32,807 nt of DNA from SAR324 cluster bacterium (GTDB lineage Bacteria > SAR324 > NAC60-12): positions 1 through 32,807 of the forward strand of contig JADGAT010000057.1 of the NCBI GenBank assembly GCA_015231885.1, read 5' to 3'. Below the pieces are notes generated by a model. That model made no database searches. It was not told the origin of the DNA and saw nothing but the letters and a program-made list of their open reading frames with translations. Position numbers and translations under genes: made by a program. Positions 24,510 to 32,761 of this stretch are shown here, piece after piece. Each line of letters begins with the position of its first letter. The stretch's first letter is position 1.

Positions 24510-26264
24510 TTACATACGTTCTGGGGGAGTAATGCCTAGCAAGTACAGGCCCTGTTTCAATGTCTCTGCCACACAATGAAAGAGTAGCAGGCGGGCAGAT
24601 TGCAATTCAGCCGATTCTGCATGTTTGACAGAACAAGTAGTATAAGCTCTGCTGAAAGACTTGGCCAGATCAAACAATGTTCGTGCCAGCAAAGAAGGGC
24701 GGTATTGTTCTCCTGCCACCCAGACCACTTCATTAAAATCAAAGAGTTGACGCACCACAGCCTGTTCATTGGGATGTTCAAGCAGGCTATAATCAACCTT
24801 CTCTACAGTCGGTAGTCCTATCTGTCGGACAATACTGCGAATTCGTACATAGGCATATATTAGATAAGTTCCTGTGTCGCCCTCCGAAACCAGCCAATCT
24901 TCCATGGAAAAAACAATTTGTTTATTGGGATCCTGATTTAACATGCCGTACTTGATCCCCGCAACAGCAACAGATCTGGTGGTTTCTTCGATTTCTTGAT
25001 CATCCCACTGACCTCGATACTGATTTAAATAATTAGTCTGAATGAAGTCCTTCATTTCTTGTTGAAGCTGAGAAAATAAAATGACATTACCAGCACGCGA
25101 ACTCATTTTTCCTGCTTTCAAGGTAACGAGCCCATAGGAAAGATGAAAACATTTATCTGCCTGTTGATATCCCATACGCTTCAGCGTTTCAAATACTTGC
25201 TTAAAATGCAGAGTCTGCTCTGCCCCCACAACATAAATGGAGCGTTGAATTTCAAATTCATCAAATTTCTTTTTTGCCAGTGCCAAATCTTTGGTAGAAT
25301 ACAATGTATTTCCATCTGATTTTAATAGTAGAAAAAAACCAAGATCGGCATTATCGAGATCAATCCCAATCGCTCCTTCTGAGCGTTCACAGATCCCTTT
25401 TTCCAACTCTTCAAAAACAATTTTTTTACCGTCCTCATCCACTTCTGATTCATAAAAAATATGATGAAACTTTACGTCTGACCATTGATAGATGGTATCG
25501 AAATCGTCCAAAGACCACTGGCGAGTCATTTCCCAGATTTTTGAAATTTCCGGATCTTTTGCTTCTAAACGTTGGAGTATCTGGCTTACTTCCTGTTGAT
25601 ATGCTTTTGATTGTTCAGGAGGAGCCTCTTCCAGTTTTTGGATTGCTTTCATATACAGTTTCCCTAGCCACTCTCCACGCAATTGATCTGGTGCGGACTC
25701 CTCATTGTGATTTAAATAGTACCATAGGCATTTGGCAATATGTGTCCCGACATCACCAATATAATTAACTGCTACGAGGTCATATCCATTGTATCGGTAA
25801 ATACGGCATAAGCTATCACCTAAGGCTACATTCCTCATATGTCCGACATGGAATCCTTTGTGAGTGTTGGGCTGAGAAAATTCGATCATCACACGTTCTC
25901 GTGTGATAGCTTGGTTTTCTTTGAAATAATCTCCGGTGAAGATTTTTGACAGGGTGATGGAGGCCATCTGGGCAATAGAAACATTGAAGTTTATGTAGGG
26001 CCCAATGGCTTGAACAGACAAAAGTTCATCGATTTTCGTAATAGCCGAGTGCAAAGGCTCACTGAGCTCCTCAGCGATGAGCTTGGGGGCTTTTCGGAAA
26101 GACTTTGCTAATGTAAAGCATGGAAATGCATAATCACCCATTTCTGGTTTAGGAGGATGCTCTATTAATGACTCTAACATTTCAGAAGTATAATCTTCAG
26201 AAGTGTCAAACTGTTGGAGGACTTCCGCAATTACGTGGCTGATTTTTGTTTTGAAAATATTCAT
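24510..26264 (-). CDS. argS: Arginyl-tRNA synthetase
   Basis: This class I synthetase charges tRNA-Arg. It has 584 residues from the ATG at 26264. The longer frame from 26342 adds 26 basic residues that do not look like ArgS and runs through the hairpin upstream. The N-terminal Add-1 domain includes EMGDYAFPCFTLAK (41-54). The catalytic site has the HIGH variant HVGH (139-142) in PNTHKGFHVGHMRN, and the second signature is KMSSRAGNV (386-394), the usual ArgS form that replaces KMSKS. The C-terminal DALR domain contains SFSRAYTTC and ends LLGITPPERM. The Shine-Dalgarno is weak. It follows mreB by 150 nt and leads into prmC. Confidence 0.96.
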   Translation of the reverse strand: MNIFKTKISHVIAEVLQQFDTSEDYTSEMLESLIEHPPKPEMGDYAFPCFTLAKSFRKAPKLIAEELSEPLHSAITKIDELLSVQAIGPYINFNVSIAQMASITLSKIFTGDYFKENQAITRERVMIEFSQPNTHKGFHVGHMRNVALGDSLCRIYRYNGYDLVAVNYIGDVGTHIAKCLWYYLNHNEESAPDQLRGEWLGKLYMKAIQKLEEAPPEQSKAYQQEVSQILQRLEAKDPEISKIWEMTRQWSLDDFDTIYQWSDVKFHHIFYESEVDEDGKKIVFEELEKGICERSEGAIGIDLDNADLGFFLLLKSDGNTLYSTKDLALAKKKFDEFEIQRSIYVVGAEQTLHFKQVFETLKRMGYQQADKCFHLSYGLVTLKAGKMSSRAGNVILFSQLQQEMKDFIQTNYLNQYRGQWDDQEIEETTRSVAVAGIKYGMLNQDPNKQIVFSMEDWLVSEGDTGTYLIYAYVRIRSIVRQIGLPTVEKVDYSLLEHPNEQAVVRQLFDFNEVVWVAGEQYRPSLLARTLFDLAKSFSRAYTTCSVKHAESAELQSARLLLFHCVAETLKQGLYLLGITPPERM

Positions 26265-26335
26265 AAGAGCGACATCGTCTATTTTAATTGTTTTGAAGTA
26301 GGATTTGTGGCTGGATGATTGAGGACACTTTCTAT

Positions 26336-26368
26336 GTGGCACAATCGCTATTTAGGAATTTGTGCCAC
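26336..26368 (-). other. Perfect 9-bp inverted repeat between mreB and argS
   Basis: GTGGCACAA (26336-26344) and TTGTGCCAC (26360-26368) are exact reverse complements around a 15-nt loop. The hairpin lies in the 150-nt mreB-argS spacer, about 70 nt before the argS ATG. There is no T run on either side in either direction, so it does not look like a standard intrinsic terminator. It could be an RNA processing or stability element, an attenuator-like leader structure for argS, or an operator for a dimeric regulator. Confidence 0.6.
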
Positions 26369-26414
26369 TTGTTGAACCTAGTGCTGTGATTCATGAAATC
26401 AGGGAGGAAATATA

Positions 26415-27458
26415 TTAATCTAGAGCAATAGAAGACAATAAGTTCATTTGGCTCAACACTTTTCCTGTACCCACTGCAACAGAGGTTAATGGATCTTCTG
26501 CATGAGAAACCGGCAGTCCTGTTCGCTCTCGCAGTAAAATATTCATTCCTTGCAAAAGAGATCCTCCACCTGCCAGGATAACTCCTTTATCTACAATATC
26601 AGATGCTAATTCAGGCGGTGTATTTTCCAAAGCATTACGGACTGTATGCACAATATCTTCACACACATCAGCCAGTGTTTCTCGAATTTCTGTATCACTC
26701 AGGGTCAGTGTTTTTGGGATACCTGTGACTAAATCTCTTCCTTTTATCTCAATGGTTTGAGGTTCTTCAAGAGGATAAGCAGATCCTATTTTTATTTTGA
26801 TTTCTTCTGCCGTACGTTCTCCGATCAACATATTATAATTCTGTTTCACATACTGCACAATAGTCTCATCCATTTTATCTCCTCCAATTCGGGCAGAATC
26901 ACTATAAACGATGCCCGCCAGGGAAATAACAGCAACTTCTGTGGTTCCTCCTCCAATATCGACAATCATATTTCCGCTGGCTTCTGTGATAGGGAGGCCT
27001 GCACCAATTGCGGCTGCCATTGGTTCTTCAATCAGAAAAACTTCCTTTGCTCCAGCCGACTTGGCCGATTCACGAACAGCACGCTTTTCAACCTGGGTAA
27101 TTCCAGATGGTACCGCAATAATAATCCTTGGCTTGAAGTGAATGAACTTTTTGTTGCTGTGTACTAATTTGATAAAATGGCGCAGCATTTCTTCAGCAAT
27201 TTCGAAGTCAGAAATAACACCGTCTTTCATGGGGCGAATAGCAACAATGCTTCCTGGAGTGCGTCCCAACATCACTTTAGCCTCTTCTCCAACTGCTAAT
27301 ACTTTAAGTGCGCCTTTCGGATCGCGTTTCACTGCGACAACCGAAGGCTCCCGAATAATGATTCCATGCCCTCGCATAAAAACCAGGGTGTTTGCAGTTC
27401 CCAGGTCTATTGCAATATCTTCTGAAAAATAGTTTGCTATCGAACTAAATATACCCAC
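26415..27458 (-). CDS. mreB: Rod-shape-determining actin homologue MreB
   Basis: MreB forms membrane-associated filaments that guide lateral wall synthesis. The 347-residue protein starts [20 protein letters not shown], with the N-terminal membrane-binding segment, and phosphate-1 motif DLGTANT (18-24). [14 protein letters not shown] is the phosphate-2 region, and [12 protein letters not shown] is the adenosine motif near the C-terminus. The start codon is GTG at 27458: GAGGTG lies immediately upstream, and the only nearby ATG is followed at once by a stop. Rod-shaped cells are expected. Unusually, mreC and mreD do not follow; argS does, so the rest of the mre operon must be elsewhere or absent. 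Confidence 0.96.
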   Translation of the reverse strand: MGIFSSIANYFSEDIAIDLGTANTLVFMRGHGIIIREPSVVAVKRDPKGALKVLAVGEEAKVMLGRTPGSIVAIRPMKDGVISDFEIAEEMLRHFIKLVHSNKKFIHFKPRIIIAVPSGITQVEKRAVRESAKSAGAKEVFLIEEPMAAAIGAGLPITEASGNMIVDIGGGTTEVAVISLAGIVYSDSARIGGDKMDETIVQYVKQNYNMLIGERTAEEIKIKIGSAYPLEEPQTIEIKGRDLVTGIPKTLTLSDTEIRETLADVCEDIVHTVRNALENTPPELASDIVDKGVILAGGGSLLQGMNILLRERTGLPVSHAEDPLTSVAVGTGKVLSQMNLLSSIALD

Positions 27459-27794
27459 AGCACCTCACATGGTAAAAAATGGTAAAAAATGTGCAATTGT
27501 TAGAAATCTATTGCAGTGTAAGCATCAAAACGATTCATATGTATGATGATGCGCTTATTCAACGTATTTCGCATTATTCAGCTCAGGAGAGAATCGAAGG
27601 CAGGTTAGCCAATTTCCCATCGAATTTCATTTTTGACGGAATGAACATGATCTACATGCCTCTCTAGTAGGATCCATGATGATTTTTCATACGAGAGAAA
27701 ACAGGTATACGACGGTTGCGATCAATTTTTGGGGAGAAAGCATGGTTGATTCTTACATTTTCCCTAGAGCAATATTGAAGTATGCTTGCAGTTA
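27459..27794. promoter_or_regulatory. 336-nt infA-mreB intergenic region
   Basis: This spacer lies between infA and mreB, both on the minus strand. It contains one small plus-strand frame that looks spurious. A candidate mreB promoter on the minus strand is TTGAAT (27557-27562), a 17-nt spacer and TATGAA (27534-27539), giving a leader of about 70 nt. I see no strong terminator after infA and no recognisable RNA family. The rest appears unstructured by eye. Confidence 0.4.
27469..27488. repeat. Two tandem copies of a 10-mer in the mreB leader
   Basis: ATGGTAAAAA occurs twice in direct succession (27469-27478, 27479-27488), followed by ATG. In the mRNA this gives two UUUUUACCAU units just before the GAGGTG ribosome site of mreB. 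It may be a slippage product. Copy number could alter spacing or access at the ribosome site. Confidence 0.6.
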
Positions 27795-28022
27795 TTATTT
27801 TTGTTTTGTTACTCGCTCTCTTTGGATAATGCGACCCCGATTTAAATCATAGGGGGAAAGCTCAACCTTAACGGTATCTCCTGGCAATACACGAATTTTG
27901 TACATTTTCATTTTACCGGAAAGATGTCCCATCACCACATGATCATTTTCCAATTGAATTCGGAAAACTCCTTTAGAAGAGTCCAGTACAACTCCATCAA
28001 AAACTAATTTATCTTCACTCAA
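27795..28022 (-). CDS. infA: Translation initiation factor IF-1
   Basis: IF-1 binds the ribosomal A site during initiation. The 75-residue protein is a full OB-fold S1-like domain: [19 protein letters not shown], then [17 protein letters not shown] and a closing [10 protein letters not shown]. The start codon is TTG at 28022, with AAAGGAG (revcomp of 28027-28033) 4 nt upstream. IF-1 proteins begin with Met, a short polar stretch and then this fold, so TTG is the natural start, and no ATG is available in frame. The final Lys-rich tail (TKQK) is slightly longer than in E. coli. It lies 65 nt after the eight-span membrane protein. Confidence 0.96.
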   Translation of the reverse strand: MSEDKLVFDGVVLDSSKGVFRIQLENDHVVMGHLSGKMKMYKIRVLPGDTVKVELSPYDLNRGRIIQRERVTKQK

Positions 28023-28087
28023 ATGACTCCTTTCAATGAATTACAAGTAAAGGTGCTGAATGAATTATTAACTCAATCCATCGGCTG

Positions 28088-28981
28088 TTACCAAGAAGTA
28101 CCCTTTTGCAGGGTAGATAATGGTAACTTTTTGAACAATAACACTATGGTATAACAGAAAATGAAGTCAATAAAAAGCTTCTGTATGATTTGGTCGATTA
28201 ATTCGTAGGGGAATCTTCCGTAAATGTTTGCAAATATTGGGAGAAAATCTGCTACAACAAATAATAAAGAACCGAAAATAAGGGTTAATTCGTGCATCTT
28301 GCCGCGAATCACGATATACACGGGTAAAATAGCAACTATTAGCACAATTCCCCTTACCCAAAGGTATAAAATTTTTTGAATCCAAGCGGAAGCAGGGCTA
28401 GTAAAAAAAATAGTCAGATTGTTCCAATATGCGTCAAAGGAGCTCACAGATTCGGGCAATATTCGAAAACAGACAAATAAAAATGTATATATTCCGGCAC
28501 CTAAGCAAACGTGAAAAAACCAACTCCATGACAATAACGGTAAAAGCCGTTTTCCCATACTGGACAATGTAAGATGGCTTTGCGGAGGTGTTAAAATAAG
28601 GCTTGCCAATAAAGATACAACCAACATCGGAATGATTTCTGGTAGTACTATTGTCCAAAAAAGCAGTTCTATATCTTGTTCCCATAACATCCACTCCGAG
28701 ATGGAGCCAAGAGGCCCCATTAACAATAAGGTTGATGTCATGACGAGAAAGCCGGTATGCCGCTGCCAGTAAATCCGCTGTGCTATTGGGCGTATCAGAA
28801 TTCCCAGAAAAATTCCTGCGATTACAAACAATTTAAAATCAATCTGAAGGACTAAGCTGGTATCCCACCATCGGATGACTAATATCTTGGAGACCGCGTA
28901 TCCCGCTCCTATTGTAATTGGGCCGGCATAAGCACTAAAACTTCTTGAAGGAAGAACGGTTTTGTCTCGTAAACGTGCCAT
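28088..28981 (-). CDS. Unrecognised polytopic membrane protein, about eight spans
   Basis: I do not recognise this 297-residue protein. It has about eight hydrophobic segments: near 18-38, 45-65, 77-98, 103-130, 148-172, 197-222, 232-252 and 258-285. Loops are short, and the N-terminus is basic (MARLRDK), suggesting a cytoplasmic start. Possibly useful features are GPLGSISEWMLW after the third span, a conserved-looking PEIIPM in the fourth, and an acidic DFLPIF near the seventh. There are no catalytic motifs I can name. The ATG at 28981 has no clear ribosome site. It precedes infA on the same strand and diverges from folP, so it probably shares that promoter region. Confidence 0.62.
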   Translation of the reverse strand: MARLRDKTVLPSRSFSAYAGPITIGAGYAVSKILVIRWWDTSLVLQIDFKLFVIAGIFLGILIRPIAQRIYWQRHTGFLVMTSTLLLMGPLGSISEWMLWEQDIELLFWTIVLPEIIPMLVVSLLASLILTPPQSHLTLSSMGKRLLPLLSWSWFFHVCLGAGIYTFLFVCFRILPESVSSFDAYWNNLTIFFTSPASAWIQKILYLWVRGIVLIVAILPVYIVIRGKMHELTLIFGSLLFVVADFLPIFANIYGRFPYELIDQIIQKLFIDFIFCYTIVLLFKKLPLSTLQKGTSW

Positions 28982-29075
28982 AGTACTGGATTGAAAGTTG
29001 GTTAATTTTTTGACAGATTATACATTCGTAACAATTTTTGCGAAAGTTTTGCCTATTACATTTATTGAAACCTCT

Positions 29076-29954
29076 ATGAGTATTGTTCTACAATCCCCAA
29101 CACAGCAACTCCGATCAAAAAACAGAACCTTTTTTCTGAAACAACCCTTATTGGTTGGGATTGTGAATGTCACTCCAAATTCATTTTCAGATGGAGGGCG
29201 CTTCCACAGCTTGGAACAAGTACTAGTCCATGTTCGCCAGATGATCCAGGATGGTGCAGATTGGATTGAAATTGGTGGAGAATCCACAGGGCCTGGTTCA
29301 GAATCTGTTGAATTAGAAATAGAATTGCAACGTGTGATCCCCGTTATTGCCGCTATCCGCCAGGAGAGTGATGTCTGGATTTCTGTAGATACATATAAGG
29401 CTGAAGTGGCATACCAAGCCATTGAAGCCGGTGCCGATGTTGTTAATGACGTTACGGCACTGAGAGGAGATGCGAGCATGGTTCATGTTTTAGCAAAAGC
29501 TCAGGTTCCTGTAATTATTATGTATGCAAAAGATACTGATGCTCGAACAACAACAAAACCCGTACACTATGAAGATGTGATCCAGATCATTCAAGAGTTT
29601 TTTAAAGAGCGTCTGGCTTTTATGAAAGCACAGGGGATTGCTTTAGAAAATATCATCCTGGATCCTGGCATGGGTTTTTTTGTGAGTGGAGCAGCACGCT
29701 ACAGTTTTGAAATTATCCAGCGTCTTCCTGAACTAACCCAATGGGGGTATCCTGTCATGATTAGTACTTCCCGTAAATCTTTTTTAGCAAATGTCTCACC
29801 TGGTAAAACTTTGGATGTTCACGAGCGGGAAATTCCTACGGCTGTTACTTCAGCTATTGCAACTTGGCAGGGGGCTTCTCTGCTTCGATTACACAATGTT
29901 TCGCAAGGTCGTTTAGTGCTGGACACTGTGAAGGAGTTGCAAAAGTTGAGTTGA
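29076..29954 (+). CDS. folP: Dihydropteroate synthase with variant pterin-loop sequence
   Basis: DHPS joins a pterin diphosphate to p-aminobenzoate in folate synthesis. I start at the ATG at 29076 (292 residues); the longer frame begins at a TTG in the divergent spacer and adds 26 residues unlike the family. Core residues are present: GIVNVTPNSFSDGG (28-41), SVDT with D105, NDV with N124, DPG with D196, SRKS (232-235) and RLH (271-273). Two regions differ from the E. coli form. The ESTRPG loop reads ESTGPG (G72 replacing Arg), and the segment after DPG reads DPGMGFFVSGAARYSFEI. MYAKDTDARTT replaces the usual MHMxG block. It may be a DHPS subgroup or a pterin-binding relative. It converges on the radical SAM gene. 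Confidence 0.86.
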   Translation: MSIVLQSPTQQLRSKNRTFFLKQPLLVGIVNVTPNSFSDGGRFHSLEQVLVHVRQMIQDGADWIEIGGESTGPGSESVELEIELQRVIPVIAAIRQESDVWISVDTYKAEVAYQAIEAGADVVNDVTALRGDASMVHVLAKAQVPVIIMYAKDTDARTTTKPVHYEDVIQIIQEFFKERLAFMKAQGIALENIILDPGMGFFVSGAARYSFEIIQRLPELTQWGYPVMISTSRKSFLANVSPGKTLDVHEREIPTAVTSAIATWQGASLLRLHNVSQGRLVLDTVKELQKLS

Positions 29955-29991
29955 TCATAAAGGCGGTTGTGTCTTTAAGTTGGCTGTTTGA

Positions 29992-31374
29992 TTATTTCAA
30001 CACAGATTTGACTATTCCTGTTAAATCATGGAGGTTTGATTTTAATTCATAAAATGTCTTTATAGAAAACAAGCGATTGAATAGATAATGGGGTCTACTG
30101 TAAAATTCCCACAATGCTCGTTTATGAAGTGCATGAATCTGCTGTTTTGAAAGGTTGTGGGTATCCATGATGGGATAATTTCCCGATTGATCCATTTCCT
30201 GTACATCTTCAGCTAAATTACTGTCAATAGCTTCTTGGCGGAGCTCTGTACCAATTCGAGGAACTGCCACATTAAAAGATACAAAATCGCAATTAATTTC
30301 TTTGGCAAATGAAATTGTTTCTTCAATCGTTTCTACGGTGTCTTCTGGTAAACCAAGGATGAATGTTGCAGCTATGCGAATTTGGAGCTGCTTGCAGTGT
30401 GCAAACGCCTCGCGAACTTTTTCTTTTGTGATTGCTTTTTGGTATTTTTTCAAAATATCATTATTGCCTGACTCAACACCATAAATAATAGTGTGGCAGC
30501 CAGCCTTTTTCATGAGTTTCAATAGTTCCAGAGTTGTCACATCACCTCGGGAAAAACACATCCATCTGAAATTGAGTTGACTGTCTATCATTTGATTCAA
30601 TAGTTGTACGGCCCTTTTTCTGTTAGCTCCAAATGTTTGGTCATTGAAATAGACATCACGCATGCCCAAGCTTTTGATATACTGGAGTTCTTCCATGACA
30701 TTTTCTACAGATCTCCATTTGAAGCCTATTTGCGACATAATACAAAATGAACATTTATAAGGGCATCCATAGTCTGTGAGTACTGTGGCAAAAGGAGCCC
30801 CACGGACAAATGGATATCTATATTTATTATTTGGAAAAAGCTCATAACGAGGTATTGGTATAGAAAATTCAATCCCTTTTTCTCTAATACGGGGTTTGAC
30901 GATTGTCTCGTTGTTAAGTCGATAGACCATATTATTCGGTTGGTCACCTTGTAGATATTGGATTATATCATGGGTAGTGAAGTCAAGTAGTATTGCGTCC
31001 AGCCATTTCTCTTTATCCATGATCTCATAGTGATTGTCATTCAATATATCCCCGCTCCCGATTAACAGAGTATTTGGTAGCGTTTCTTTTATTGAACGTA
31101 AAAAAGGAAAATCTTCATGATAAGATACGGAACCTGTGATGAAGACAATTGCTAATGGATCCAATTTCTTGATTTTTTCATAACAATGTTCTGCACTCAA
31201 CTGTTCGGCAATGGCATCAATCACTTTAATGTTATAATGTTCCGAGAGGATTCCGCTAAGCACTAGAAGCTCAGTAGGATGGTATAAGTAACCTGTTTTT
31301 GAAATTTTACTGCAGTAATAATCGCGGAGGTATAACTGTTTGCCGGGTGGATTGAGAAGTACTACTGTTTTCAT
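29992..31374 (-). CDS. B12-binding-domain radical SAM protein
   Basis: This 460-residue protein has an N-terminal cobalamin-binding-like Rossmann domain (about 1-145) and a radical SAM domain from about 195. The [4Fe-4S] motif is CPYKCSFC (C204, C208, C211). Further family features are YFNDQTFGANRKRA, IIYGVESGNNDIL and ILGLPEDT. The opening block LNPPGKQLYLRDYYCSKIS is shared by a subgroup of these enzymes. In methylcobalamin-dependent members a DxHxxG loop gives a His to cobalt; here the matching stretch reads VIDAIAEQL with no His, so any B12 would bind without it. The reaction is unknown. Targets in the family include lipids, porphyrins and hopanoids. Confidence 0.85.
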   Translation of the reverse strand: MKTVVLLNPPGKQLYLRDYYCSKISKTGYLYHPTELLVLSGILSEHYNIKVIDAIAEQLSAEHCYEKIKKLDPLAIVFITGSVSYHEDFPFLRSIKETLPNTLLIGSGDILNDNHYEIMDKEKWLDAILLDFTTHDIIQYLQGDQPNNMVYRLNNETIVKPRIREKGIEFSIPIPRYELFPNNKYRYPFVRGAPFATVLTDYGCPYKCSFCIMSQIGFKWRSVENVMEELQYIKSLGMRDVYFNDQTFGANRKRAVQLLNQMIDSQLNFRWMCFSRGDVTTLELLKLMKKAGCHTIIYGVESGNNDILKKYQKAITKEKVREAFAHCKQLQIRIAATFILGLPEDTVETIEETISFAKEINCDFVSFNVAVPRIGTELRQEAIDSNLAEDVQEMDQSGNYPIMDTHNLSKQQIHALHKRALWEFYSRPHYLFNRLFSIKTFYELKSNLHDLTGIVKSVLK

Positions 31375-31407
31375 GATAACACGTGAATTAAAAATGTTTT
31401 TGGGTGT

Positions 31408-32625
31408 TTAAAAACGGGTCTGATATGCTATTTGCCCCCCATCCCAAAAATCTGCAAACAAATCATCGGCATTCCACGTTGTTGTAAAAAAAAGATGACC
31501 GTTTTTTTCAGGATGATGTATCTCAAGACTGACACGTAGTTTGGCCTCCAGCCCCTCGTCATGTTGATCTGGAGTAGCGTTGGTCAGGATATTTTGAATC
31601 TCTGTGGCCTTGCCTGCGTAAAGACCATAATCTATTTTTATGTTATCCGTCAATGGTTGAACGACGATTCCATAAATTTGCCATGTTTCAAATTGGTAAT
31701 TATAGTCTTTATTGATATTATTCAGATTTCGTAGCAAGTTGCGAAAGCGATCGTACCGAATGCCAACATTGAGTAAATATCGGTTCCACAATGATTCATT
31801 CATCCAATACACATCAGTTGATATAAATTGAAGGGTTTGTCGGCGATTGTCTGTATCAGTCAATAATGGCGTCAATCGTGCTTTTTTAAAATGGAATCCT
31901 TGGTACCTGATTCCCCACATTTCCTGATCTTTGGGTTTGTATTCTAAAACAAAACTGGCATCTTCTCCCTCATGTTTAAAAGTCAGTTCCTCTTTTGGAA
32001 AGTAATGTTCTAAAGCTCGATCCAATAGCAGACGAAAGCGACCCCTCCATTTATCGAGAAAACGATAGGCTCCTTCTATTTCTTGTTCTATGGGTTCTGT
32101 GATAAAACGATCGTCCTCAAAGTTTTTTTCATTGTAATAGGGAGCTTGTTCAAGATAAGACAAACGGAGGTAATTCCAAGGGTCGGTCCCTATTCGTAAT
32201 GCGGCTCCAATTTCTCCGGTTCGTTTATCATATGCGGGAAATCCGAACATTGAAATGACATATGGTTCCAAAAAATGAAATTGTACTTCTACTTGCTGCC
32301 GAATGGGCTTGATGGCATAAAATTCTTCCTGCTTGAGCTGGTAGTTCACTACTACATATTCGTGCACAGGCTGCAAAATCCGTAATTCTGCCAGCAAATA
32401 TAAAAAATCTAGACCTAAGCTGCCAGACATGATGCGTAAGCCATTGGTCGTTTCATACCATTTTTCATCAAGATCAGGGCGTAACTGATATGATTTGATA
32501 TCTAAAAAATTTTCGCCTTGGAAATCAGGTATATTGAGCTCAAGGTCACGATCAAAAGCCCATGTTGTTTCCAGGAAACCAATCAGTATCAACAGAATTC
32601 CAGCAATTGAGAAAGATTTATGCAT
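31408..32625 (-). CDS. Putative outer-membrane beta-barrel protein
   Basis: No named family is recognised. This 405-residue protein has a clean signal peptide (IAGILLILIGFLETTWAF, cleaved around residue 23) and no further hydrophobic helix. Most of the mature chain is made of alternating strands with aromatic girdle residues, for example LRLSYLEQAPYY, WGIRYQGFHF and YLLNVGIRYDRF. It ends GGQIAYQTRF, with the terminal Phe expected for BAM-inserted barrels. The number of strands cannot be given by eye. It lies 33 nt before the radical SAM gene on the same strand. The ribosome site before the ATG at 32625 is poor. Specificity is unknown. Confidence 0.72.
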   Translation of the reverse strand: MHKSFSIAGILLILIGFLETTWAFDRDLELNIPDFQGENFLDIKSYQLRPDLDEKWYETTNGLRIMSGSLGLDFLYLLAELRILQPVHEYVVVNYQLKQEEFYAIKPIRQQVEVQFHFLEPYVISMFGFPAYDKRTGEIGAALRIGTDPWNYLRLSYLEQAPYYNEKNFEDDRFITEPIEQEIEGAYRFLDKWRGRFRLLLDRALEHYFPKEELTFKHEGEDASFVLEYKPKDQEMWGIRYQGFHFKKARLTPLLTDTDNRRQTLQFISTDVYWMNESLWNRYLLNVGIRYDRFRNLLRNLNNINKDYNYQFETWQIYGIVVQPLTDNIKIDYGLYAGKATEIQNILTNATPDQHDEGLEAKLRVSLEIHHPEKNGHLFFTTTWNADDLFADFWDGGQIAYQTRF

Positions 32626-32638
32626 ATCAGTTTTTATG

Positions 32639-32667
32639 TTGACAAATCATCTAATTCATCATAGGAA
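32639..32667 (+). promoter_or_regulatory. Candidate sigma70-type promoter for tRNA-Glu
   Basis: A perfect TTGACA (32639-32644) is followed, after 17 nt, by TAGGAA (32662-32667), a weak -10 that matches at three positions. The tRNA begins 18 nt after this -10, a typical distance for a short leader. The element lies directly upstream of the divergent outer-membrane gene. Confidence 0.45.
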
Positions 32668-32684
32668 TAGTGTTTATTTTTTGT

Positions 32685-32761
32685 GTCCCCATCGTCTAGT
32701 CGGCCTAGGACTCCGCCCTTTCACGGCGGCAACAGGGGTTCGAATCCCCTTGGGGATGCCA
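32685..32761 (+). tRNA. tRNA-Glu (UUC)
   Basis: The 77-nt sequence folds as a standard cloverleaf. The acceptor stem pairs GTCCCCA (32685-32691) with TGGGGAT (32751-32757), with a G-U pair at position 1-72. The anticodon stem is CCGCC/GGCGG around the loop CTTTCAC, giving anticodon TTC at 32720-32722. The T arm is GGGGTTCGAATCCCC. The discriminator is G, and CCA is encoded (32759-32761). It closely resembles E. coli tRNA-Glu. Confidence 0.97.

Noticed and set aside
25304..25768. Plus-strand frame of 154 codons opposite argS
   Set aside because: Antisense within argS, with no start signal or family match.
26265..26342. 26-residue N-terminal extension of ArgS
   Set aside because: The extension does not match ArgS N-termini and overlaps the inverted repeat. 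The ATG at 26264 gives the normal start.
27479..27667. 62-codon plus-strand frame in the mreB leader
   Set aside because: No ribosome site, no recognisable domain, and it starts within the tandem repeat; treated as chance.
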